Below are positions 1 to 5,299 of a stretch of DNA of 9,945 nucleotides, in pieces. The stretch spans positions 1 through 9,945 of the forward strand of contig JAOUNK010000096.1 of NCBI GenBank assembly GCA_029881015.1, written 5' to 3'. A program made the translations under genes and the position numbers. The first letter of the stretch is position 1, and every line of letters begins with the position of its first letter. The notes beneath the pieces are model-generated. The model did no database searches. It saw only the letters and a program-made list of their open reading frames with translations, and was not told the DNA's origin. This stretch comes from Gammaproteobacteria bacterium (GTDB lineage Bacteria; Pseudomonadota; Gammaproteobacteria; Steroidobacterales; Woeseiaceae).

Positions 1-2
1 TC

Positions 3-254
3 GAACTCGCCGGCGACGACGACCTGGTCATCACCGTTGCCGACCACGGACCGGGCCTGTCGGCGGACCAGGCCGCACACATTGGCGAGGCCTTCTATCG
101 GGGCGACCCGTCAAGGACAAGGGAGTCCGGTGGCACAGGGCTCGGACTGTATCTCGCGACACTGGTCGCACGTGCTCACGGAGGTACGTTGCGGCTACTC
201 AGCGACCACGGTCACGGTGCGACGTTCGAAGTACGCATCCCCTTGACGGACTGA
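3..254 (+). CDS. Sensor histidine kinase, C-terminal fragment (5' end outside window)
   Basis: This is the end of a two-component sensor kinase. Read from base 3, the frame is open to the TGA at 252-254 and gives 83 residues of the HATPase_c ATP-binding domain. Visible hallmarks are the G1 box (ADHGPGL, from about base 39), an F-box-like FYRGD followed by SRTRESGG, and the G2 box GGTGLGLYL. The usual closing pattern follows: an AHGG turn, a GHGATFEV strand and IPL at the C-terminus. The layout fits the OmpR-partnered (QseC/TctE/EnvZ-like) kinases, but the sensor, HAMP and phospho-acceptor His regions lie upstream of the window, so the stimulus cannot be inferred. Its 3' end runs antisense into the photolyase gene for 43 bp. 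Identification as a kinase C-terminus is secure; the subfamily is not. Confidence 0.92.
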   Translation, partial: ELAGDDDLVITVADHGPGLSADQAAHIGEAFYRGDPSRTRESGGTGLGLYLATLVARAHGGTLRLLSDHGHGATFEVRIPLTD

Positions 255-1573
255 TAAGCGGCAAGCGCGGCCTGCCGGGCCTGGCCATGGTCGACGATGG
301 GCTCAGGATATGTTGTCTCGCCGGCGTCGGGAACCCAGCGGCGCACGTACCGGCCGTTGGGATCGAACTTCTTCTCCTGCAAGGTCGGGTTGAAGATCCG
401 AAAATAGGGAGCCGCATCCGAGCCGCAACCCGCAACCCACTGCCAGCTCGCCGAATTGTTGGCGAGGTCGGCGTCGACCAGCGTGTCGAGAAACCATTCG
501 GCCCCGGCCTGCCAGGGCACCATGAGATCCTTCACGAGGAATGAAGCGGCGATCATGCGAACGCGATTGTGCATCCAGCCTGTTTGCCAAAGTTGCCGCA
601 TGCCGGCGTCGACGATCGGGTAGCCGGTCATACCCTGCTTCCAGGCCTCCAGCAGGTCCTCGTCCGTCGACCAGGGAAAATGTTCGAACTCGCTGCGCAG
701 GGGTTTTTCGGGCAGCTCGGGGAAGTGGAACAGGAGGTAGCTGCTGAAGTCGCGCCAGTGCAGTTGGCGCAACAGGGCTTCCCCGCCGGACGTTGCAAGC
801 GCAGACAATTCGTATTGCCGGATCGCATGCCAGACCTGGCGAACGCTGATCTCGCCAAAGTGCAGATGAGGCGACAGCCTGGAGGTTGCATCCAGGTCGG
901 GGCGGTCGCGAGCCGCGGCATAGCCCGAGAGTATCGATTCGGCCGCATCGATGCGTTGCAGGCCGCCGGTTTCGCCCGGCGTCCAGGCGTCATGAAACTG
1001 GCGCGCCCGGTCGTCCTCCAGGGACAGAAGCGCCAGATCATCGACCGACATCGAGCCAGCGGTCGGTTCGGCAAAGCTGGCGGCTGCAGGCGCAGGCACC
1101 GGCATGCCCGGTTCTCCCAGGGCCGCTGCTGCCTTCCAGAACGGCGTAAACACGCGGTAGGGCGAGCCGGACCGAGTCTTGACGGTCTCAGGATGGTGCA
1201 GGAGCCCGTCATCGACGGCATGAATGGCTATCCGCTCGCCGAGCAGCGCTTCGAGGTCCTGTTCCTGCTTCCTGCTGACAGGTTCGTAGCGCCGGGCATA
1301 GTACAGCGCCCGCGCGCCCGTTTCGGTACAAATCCCGGCCAGGACTTCAGGCGGCGAACCGCGGAAGACGCGCAGCGCGGAACCCCGCTCGCGCAGGTCG
1401 CTGTCGAGGCTGCTGAGGCTGTGGTGCAGCCACCAGCGACTCGCACTGCCTGCGTCCTGTTCGTCGACAACGTACACAGGGATAAGCGGTCGACCCGAAG
1501 CTACAGCCTCGAGCAGCGCGGAATTGTCAGAAAGTCGCAGGTTTCGCCGAAACCAGAGTAGTACGGGTTGCAT
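212..1573 (-). CDS. phrB: Deoxyribodipyrimidine photolyase (class I CPD photolyase/cryptochrome family)
   Basis: Blue-light-driven repair of cyclobutane pyrimidine dimers in DNA, with FADH- as catalytic cofactor. The 453-residue product matches the family's usual ~450-480. The N-terminal alpha/beta antenna domain opens with LLWFRRNLRLSDN. The C-terminal FAD-binding domain has GYPIVDAGMRQLW (from residue 317), WMHNRVRM, DADLANN and DAAPYFRIFNP. Aligned by eye to E. coli PhrB, the Trp electron-transfer triad is present (W311, W354, W377), and N373 matches the Asn that contacts FAD N5, which favours true CPD repair over a signalling cryptochrome. I chose the ATG at 1573 because the homologous N-terminus starts there and GGGG lies ~8 nt upstream; a TTG at 1588 would add five residues. 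The gene is divergent from the lipid operon and separated by 146 bp, so shared light or oxidative control is plausible. The last ~13 codons overlap the converging kinase gene. Confidence 0.95.
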   Translation of the reverse strand: MQPVLLWFRRNLRLSDNSALLEAVASGRPLIPVYVVDEQDAGSASRWWLHHSLSSLDSDLRERGSALRVFRGSPPEVLAGICTETGARALYYARRYEPVSRKQEQDLEALLGERIAIHAVDDGLLHHPETVKTRSGSPYRVFTPFWKAAAALGEPGMPVPAPAAASFAEPTAGSMSVDDLALLSLEDDRARQFHDAWTPGETGGLQRIDAAESILSGYAAARDRPDLDATSRLSPHLHFGEISVRQVWHAIRQYELSALATSGGEALLRQLHWRDFSSYLLFHFPELPEKPLRSEFEHFPWSTDEDLLEAWKQGMTGYPIVDAGMRQLWQTGWMHNRVRMIAASFLVKDLMVPWQAGAEWFLDTLVDADLANNSASWQWVAGCGSDAAPYFRIFNPTLQEKKFDPNGRYVRRWVPDAGETTYPEPIVDHGQARQAALAAYQSVKGMRTSNVAP

Positions 1574-1631
1574 CAGGAGAAGCCCCAAAACCAGGAATGA
1601 TGCGATGTTAAGTTACTGAAACAAGACAATG

Positions 1632-1646
1632 TGTAAGCGAATGTAA
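1632..1646 (+). promoter_or_regulatory. Pair of TGTAA direct repeats, possible regulator site
   Basis: TGTAA occurs at 1632-1636 and again at 1642-1646, exactly 10 bp apart; on the other strand this reads TTACA...TTACA. The wider context is also similar (AATGTGTAA and AATGTAACA). Repeats in helical phase between two divergent genes are the layout expected for an operator. MerR/CarH-type photoreceptor repressors are candidates because they often control photolyase loci, but the match to any known consensus is not shown here. Chance cannot be excluded for a 5-mer pair. Confidence 0.25.
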
Positions 1647-1654
1647 CAACACCA

Positions 1655-1678
1655 CCCGGGCGGTTGTTGAGGCCCGGG
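1655..1678 (+). promoter_or_regulatory. Perfect 7-bp inverted repeat (CCCGGGC-N10-GCCCGGG) around the -35 box
   Basis: The arms at 1655-1661 and 1672-1678 are perfect reverse complements separated by 10 nt, and the loop contains the proposed -35 hexamer. The 17-bp centre-to-centre spacing (about 1.6 turns) could hold a dimeric repressor, or the arms could fold as a hairpin if transcribed from further upstream. No T-run follows, so it is not a standard intrinsic terminator. Each arm is a self-palindrome (CCCGGG), which makes accidental pairing easier in GC-rich DNA. Confidence 0.35.
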
Positions 1679-1692
1679 CCGCTCCGTATATT
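1664..1692 (+). promoter_or_regulatory. Putative sigma70-type promoter of the eight-gene operon
   Basis: TTGTTG (1664-1669, matching TTGACA at its three most conserved positions) is followed after a 17-bp spacer by TATATT (1687-1692, 5/6 to TATAAT). Transcription would begin near 1699, giving a short leader of about 20 nt that still includes the GGAGG at 1710-1714. The -35 match is weak, and the box lies inside the inverted repeat at 1655-1678, so an alternative sigma factor or a regulated promoter is possible. Confidence 0.4.
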
Positions 1693-1719
1693 CGCCGCCA
1701 TAGGATCTTGGAGGCCGCC

Positions 1720-2769
1720 ATGAGCGCCGTAACTGAAAAAGCTGTCAGCTGGACCGAATCGGGCCTCGTTCCCGATGCCGTGGTTCGTGCCGGAATTCGC
1801 AGGCTACTCGAGAGCAAGCGCCGGGAAATCCACGCGGGTGACGAAGAATACGCCGCCAACGCGCTGAACCGGTTCGTGGAAATGATGAACGGGTCGCCGA
1901 TCGCGCACGTGCCGGATCTCGCGAACGAACAACACTACGAGGTGCCGGCTGAGTTCTTCACGCAGGTAATGGGCGATCACCTGAAGTACAGCTGCTGTTA
2001 CTGGCCGCGTGAGGTGAACAACCTCTCCGAAGCCGAGACGGCCGCGCTCGAGCTTACCGTGCAACGCGCAGGAATCGCCGATGGTATGCGTGTGCTGGAT
2101 CTCGGCTGCGGCTGGGGTTCGCTGTCGCTCTGGATCGCCGAGCATTTCCCGAATGCAATGGTTACGTCCGTGTCCAACTCGTCGTCACAGCGCGCGTTCA
2201 TTCTCGAGCGCGCAAGAGAGCGGTCCATCGGCAACATTGACGTCATCACGGCAGACATGAACGACTTCTCGACCGAGCAGCGCTTCGATCGCGTCGTTTC
2301 CATCGAGATGTTCGAACACATGCGCAACTATGCCGAGCTCTTTCGCCGCATTGACGGCTGGCTGCTTCCCGAAGGCCGCTTCTTCATGCACGTGTTCTGT
2401 CATCACTCGACCCCGTACGAGTACATCGACAAGGGACCGGGCGACTGGATGAGCAGGCACTTTTTCAGTGGTGGCATCATGCCGAGTGCCGACCTGCCGC
2501 TGCGCTTTCCCGCGCACCTGTGCATCGACAAGCGCTGGCACCTGAACGGCCGGCACTACGCGAAGACCTGCAATGCCTGGCTGCAGAATATGGACAGCAG
2601 GGAATCTGCCATCAAGCCGGTACTCGCCGAGTGTTATGACGAGGAAAACGCGGCCTTGTGGTGGCAGCGCTGGCGGATATTCTTCATGGCCTGTGCGGAA
2701 TTGTTCGACTACGACGACGGTCACGAGTGGTATGTCGGTCACTACCTGTTTCGCAAGGCGGGTGAGTGA
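1720..2769 (+). CDS. SAM-dependent methyltransferase, coclaurine N-methyltransferase-like / CFA synthase superfamily
   Basis: A 349-residue class I methyltransferase of the CMAS (cyclopropane/mycolic acid synthase) superfamily. The SAM-binding motif I is at residues 125-133 (VLDLGCGWG), and the catalytic-type motif EMFEH is at 196-200. The second half, including SRHFFSGGIMPSADL (245-259), LNGRHYAKT and AELF, resembles plant coclaurine N-methyltransferases closely; their EMFEH Glu/His pair is kept here. It lacks the longer N-terminal region of true CFA synthase. The operon context points to a lipid substrate rather than an alkaloid; a second methylation of an acyl chain or furan ring is one option. 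I chose the ATG at 1720 because GGAGG (1710-1714) sits 5 nt upstream; a TTG at 1708 would overlap that site. It is the first gene of the operon and ends 1 nt before the next start. Fold is certain, substrate unknown. Confidence 0.88.
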   Translation: MSAVTEKAVSWTESGLVPDAVVRAGIRRLLESKRREIHAGDEEYAANALNRFVEMMNGSPIAHVPDLANEQHYEVPAEFFTQVMGDHLKYSCCYWPREVNNLSEAETAALELTVQRAGIADGMRVLDLGCGWGSLSLWIAEHFPNAMVTSVSNSSSQRAFILERARERSIGNIDVITADMNDFSTEQRFDRVVSIEMFEHMRNYAELFRRIDGWLLPEGRFFMHVFCHHSTPYEYIDKGPGDWMSRHFFSGGIMPSADLPLRFPAHLCIDKRWHLNGRHYAKTCNAWLQNMDSRESAIKPVLAECYDEENAALWWQRWRIFFMACAELFDYDDGHEWYVGHYLFRKAGE

Positions 2770-2770
2770 C

Positions 2771-3319
2771 ATGCTGTTTCTCATCAATTTTGCAGGCTTC
2801 GAACTCGCCTGGCTGTCATCGGTCATCGGTGGCGCCCGGGAGATGCCGTGGCTCGGTCCGCTGGCCGTGCTGATCGTGCTGGCGATTCACCTGTCCGCCG
2901 CGCGCAAGCCCTTCGACGAGTTTCTGCTGATCGCCTGCTGCGCGCTCATTGGCGCCTGCTTCGACAGTGCGCTCGTTGCCTTCGGGTGGGTCAGCTACAA
3001 GGCCGGCCTGTTCAGCGAGTACCTCGCTCCCTACTGGATCATCACCATGTGGATGCTCTTCGCGACGACGCTGAACGTGTCGATGCGCTGGCTGCGCGGC
3101 AAGCCCGGCCTGGCCGCCTTGTTTGGTCTCATTGGCGGGCCCGTCACCTACGCCGCGGGTGAAAAGCTCGGCGGGATAATACTGGCGAGCCCGGTTGCGG
3201 CCATGGTTGCGCTGGGGCTCGGCTGGGCGCTCATCATGCCCATACTGATGCGCCTGTCAGAGACCCTCGATGGCATGCCCGGCAGGCGTCGTGCCTGGGT
3301 TGCGGAGAGTAGCCGGTGA
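2771..3319 (+). CDS. DUF2878 family integral membrane protein
   Basis: A 182-residue hydrophobic protein with about five predicted membrane segments (roughly residues 1-20, 27-43, 51-74, 85-103 and 113-160, the last possibly two). Features I associate with DUF2878 are the opening NFAGFELAW, the PYWIITMWMLFATTLN stretch (87-102) with a following RWLRGKPG loop, and GGPVTYAAGEKLG (122-134). The C-terminus is short, basic and presumably cytoplasmic. No enzymatic residues are obvious and the family has no function known to me. The ATG at 2771 follows the previous stop by one base and the family N-terminus starts there; the same frame stays open further upstream, but only as a shadow of the methyltransferase. 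The stop overlaps the next start by one base (TGATG). DUF2878 genes recur beside DUF1295 and CFA-type genes in proteobacteria, so a role in making or moving a modified lipid is inferred. Confidence 0.85.
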   Translation: MLFLINFAGFELAWLSSVIGGAREMPWLGPLAVLIVLAIHLSAARKPFDEFLLIACCALIGACFDSALVAFGWVSYKAGLFSEYLAPYWIITMWMLFATTLNVSMRWLRGKPGLAALFGLIGGPVTYAAGEKLGGIILASPVAAMVALGLGWALIMPILMRLSETLDGMPGRRRAWVAESSR

Positions 3320-4110
3320 TGCTCTATCCCTACTTGAATGCGCTCGCGGCCATCCTCGCCGTGGGTGTTGCAAGCTGGCTGGTCAGCCTCGCGAAGAAGG
3401 ACGTCAGTTTCGTTGACAGCCTCTGGTCCCTGTTCTTCCTGATTGCGGCGGCGGTCTTCGCAATGGAGGCAGCGTCATTGTCCGCTCGAGGGACACTCGT
3501 GCTCGCACTGGTCGCGATCTGGGCGCTCCGCCTGTCGCTTCATATCACCGTGCGCAACTGGGGCGAGTCCGAAGACTACCGTTACCGGACGATCCGCAAA
3601 AACAATGAGCCCGGTTTCGCCTTCAAGAGCCTCTACATCGTTTTCGGTCTGCAAGGAGTCCTGGCCTGGCTGATCGCGTTGCCGTTGCTTCCTGCAATCA
3701 CGTCCAATACCGCGCTGAACGTCCTTGATATCGCCGCCGTACTGCTCTGGCTCGTTGGCTTCGTCTTCGAGGCGGGCGGCGACTACCAGTTGGCGCGCTT
3801 CAAGGCTCGCGAGGACAGCAAGGGTAAGGTTCTCGAGACCGGGTTGTGGCGGTACACGCGTCACCCCAACTATTTCGGAGATTTCTGCATCTGGTGGTCC
3901 TTCTACCTGTTTGCCGTCGCATCGGGTGGCTGGTGGAGCATCGCATCCCCGTTGCTGATGAGTTTTCTCCTGCTCAAGGTTTCCGGCGTCGCGATGCTGG
4001 AAAGCACTATTGCAGAGCGTCGGCCCGAGTACGCGAACTACATTCGCAACACGAACGCGTTCTTCCCGGGGCCGCGCAAGACAACATCAATGAATGAGGC
4101 AAAGTCATGA
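3319..4110 (+). CDS. DUF1295 family membrane protein (steroid 5-alpha-reductase / ICMT-like fold)
   Basis: A 263-residue polytopic membrane protein with about seven hydrophobic segments (near 1-24, 33-50, 58-77, 105-128, 136-152, 186-203 and 205-228). The C-terminal signature GLWRYTRHPNYFGDF (175-189), the downstream LLKVSGVAMLE and the EY-NYIRNTNAFFPGP ending are diagnostic of DUF1295. This group belongs to the steroid 5-alpha-reductase/isoprenylcysteine methyltransferase superfamily, where RHPNY-type residues help bind NADPH or SAM. It may therefore reduce a double bond, or methylate, a membrane lipid; the sequence alone does not decide. VDSLW (32-36) and RNWGE-DYRY (79-89) are further conserved-looking loops. 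The ATG at 3319 overlaps the preceding TGA by one base; an in-frame GTG at 3316 would add one residue. Its end overlaps the next start by 4 bp (ATGA), which supports translational coupling. Confidence 0.88.
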   Translation: MLYPYLNALAAILAVGVASWLVSLAKKDVSFVDSLWSLFFLIAAAVFAMEAASLSARGTLVLALVAIWALRLSLHITVRNWGESEDYRYRTIRKNNEPGFAFKSLYIVFGLQGVLAWLIALPLLPAITSNTALNVLDIAAVLLWLVGFVFEAGGDYQLARFKAREDSKGKVLETGLWRYTRHPNYFGDFCIWWSFYLFAVASGGWWSIASPLLMSFLLLKVSGVAMLESTIAERRPEYANYIRNTNAFFPGPRKTTSMNEAKS

Positions 4111-4763
4111 GGCGCAAGTACCTGGGCGTTCTTCTAATCGCATTGTTTACGCTTACCATCGCTTCCGAAGCGCCGGCCGAAGACCGCGCCGGCGAAGTTG
4201 CGCAGTGGAACTTCGATGTCTACCTGAACGACAAGAAGGTCGGCAAGCACCTGTTCAAGGTGTCTGAGATGGGGGGCATCAGGCAGGTCCTGAGCGAGGC
4301 GAAGTTCAAGTACACCATTCTCTTCATTCCCGCTTATCGCTATGAGCACAGCGCAGCAGAGCGTTGGGAAGACGAGTGCCTCGTCGAGATCGATGCGCGC
4401 ACGGATGCAAACGGCGAACGCATGCAGGTTGCCGGCGAGCGGACCGGTTCGGGTTTTCGACTGGTCGCGGGCGAGACACCCGCCGAGTTCCCGGAGTGCG
4501 TCATGACGTTTGCGTACTGGAACCCTGACTTCCTGGACCAGCCGCGCCTCCTGAACCCGCAAACGGGTGAGCTCGTCGACGTGAACGTGGAGAAGGTCGG
4601 AGATGAAGTTCTCGAAGTCCGTGGCGAGCCCGTCGCGGCGACGCGCTTCAAACTGACGGCCTACGACATCGACCTCACCCTCTGGTACTCGGCCAATGAC
4701 GAATGGCTCGCGCTCGAGTCGGTTGCTGCCGGCGGGCACATCATTCGCTATGAGCTTTCCTGA
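4107..4763 (+). CDS. Secreted DUF6134 family protein
   Basis: A 218-residue protein with a Sec signal peptide: basic start MRRK, hydrophobic core from about 5 to 18, and a likely cleavage after APA (residue 24). The mature part is beta-rich and opens with WNFDVYLNDKKVGKH, a pattern shared with DUF6134 and, more distantly, DUF3108 proteins: a 'define-and-transform' strand followed by KF(K)Y strands. It probably forms a soluble periplasmic beta-barrel or jelly-roll. Two or three cysteines are visible (for example in DECLVEI and FPECVMTF), so one disulfide is possible in the periplasm. No catalytic motif is recognised. It starts in a 4-bp ATGA overlap with the DUF1295 gene and ends 1 nt before the lipocalin gene. 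Paired with a lipocalin, it may bind or shuttle a lipid product, but that is inference. Confidence 0.75.
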   Translation: MRRKYLGVLLIALFTLTIASEAPAEDRAGEVAQWNFDVYLNDKKVGKHLFKVSEMGGIRQVLSEAKFKYTILFIPAYRYEHSAAERWEDECLVEIDARTDANGERMQVAGERTGSGFRLVAGETPAEFPECVMTFAYWNPDFLDQPRLLNPQTGELVDVNVEKVGDEVLEVRGEPVAATRFKLTAYDIDLTLWYSANDEWLALESVAAGGHIIRYELS

Positions 4764-4764
4764 T

Positions 4765-5295
4765 ATGAACCGACAAACAAGATTGGTACTCACCATGCTG
4801 CTGGCATTCGCTATGGCGGGCTGTGCAGCCAAGGGGCCTGAGATGCAGACAGTAGAGAAAGTGGACCTCGAGCGCTTCATGGGACCCTGGTACGTGATCG
4901 CGAACATACCCACGTTCCTGGAGAAAGACGCATACAACGCGGTCGAGACCTATAGCCTGAACGATGACGGCACGATCGCGACGCGGTTTACCTTCAGGAA
5001 GGGTGGCTTCGACGGCGACGCGAAGGAATACAATCCGAAAGGTTTCGTCCTCGATGAGGACACCAATGCGCGATGGGGAATGCGCTTTGTCTGGCCTGTC
5101 AAAGCGGACTATCGAATCGTCTACCTCGACGATGACTACACGCAGACCATCATCGGTCGTCAGGACCGCGACTACGTCTGGATCATGGCGCGCACGCCCG
5201 AGATCTCCGACTCCGACTACGACGAGCTCGTGTCCTTCGTCGAATCGCTCGGCTATGACACGAGCAAGCTGCAACGCGTACCGCAAAGCTGGTGA
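4765..5295 (+). CDS. Lipocalin family lipoprotein (Blc-like)
   Basis: A 176-residue lipoprotein. A short signal peptide ends in a lipobox AMAGC with the lipidated Cys at residue 20. The +2 residue is Ala, not Asp, which predicts outer-membrane rather than inner-membrane location in E. coli-type sorting. The lipocalin signature GPWYVIA (40-46) follows, then the expected barrel strands (VETYSLNDDGTI, RFTFRKGGFDG, WGMRFVWPVKADYRIVYLDDDY, TIIGRQDRDYVWIMAR) and a C-terminal helix ending LGYDTSKL. This is the bacterial Blc/apolipoprotein-D type, known to bind fatty acids and lysophospholipids. I chose the ATG at 4765 because the signal peptide starts there; the frame is also open upstream (ATG 4750 or 4696) but overlaps the previous gene. 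It sits 1 nt after one gene and 4 nt before the next, in the middle of the lipid operon, so its ligand is likely the operon's acyl product. Confidence 0.93.
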   Translation: MNRQTRLVLTMLLAFAMAGCAAKGPEMQTVEKVDLERFMGPWYVIANIPTFLEKDAYNAVETYSLNDDGTIATRFTFRKGGFDGDAKEYNPKGFVLDEDTNARWGMRFVWPVKADYRIVYLDDDYTQTIIGRQDRDYVWIMARTPEISDSDYDELVSFVESLGYDTSKLQRVPQSW

Positions 5296-5299
5296 TATC

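Larger units (their letters stand above)
1574..1719. other. Divergent intergenic region between photolyase and lipid operon
   Basis: This is the only sizeable non-coding stretch upstream of the operon and the only place where control of both divergent genes can sit. Its left half (about 1596-1650) is AT-richer than the surroundings. Its right half holds two CCCGGG cores, a TATATT box and a GGAGG ribosome binding site. I found no convincing sigma70 promoter for the leftward photolyase gene and no RNA gene or riboswitch-like structure. Confidence 0.7.

Noticed and set aside
37..246. Small + strand frame of 69 codons at the window start
   Set aside because: The overlapping frame from base 3 encodes clear histidine kinase G1 and G2 boxes, so this one is a shadow.
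569..1561. Long open frame (330 codons) on the + strand opposite the photolyase gene
   Set aside because: It lies wholly antisense to a photolyase with intact motifs, has no recognisable domain, and long antisense frames are expected in GC-rich coding DNA.
1655..1678. Intrinsic terminator reading of the CCCGGGC/GCCCGGG hairpin
   Set aside because: No T-run follows on either strand and there is no upstream gene on the + strand to terminate there.
2573..2770. N-terminal extension of the DUF2878 frame
   Set aside because: It is a shadow of the methyltransferase C-terminus; the membrane protein begins at the ATG at 2771.
4134..4937. Long antisense frame (267 codons) opposite the DUF6134 and lipocalin genes
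   Set aside because: The + strand genes are supported by signal peptide, lipobox and lipocalin motif; the antisense product is an Arg/Val/Asp-rich shadow without domain features.
4964..5299. N-terminal extension of the FAD oxidoreductase frame
   Set aside because: The extension is a Ser/Arg/Thr-rich shadow of the lipocalin gene; the Rossmann motif begins just after the GTG at 5300.
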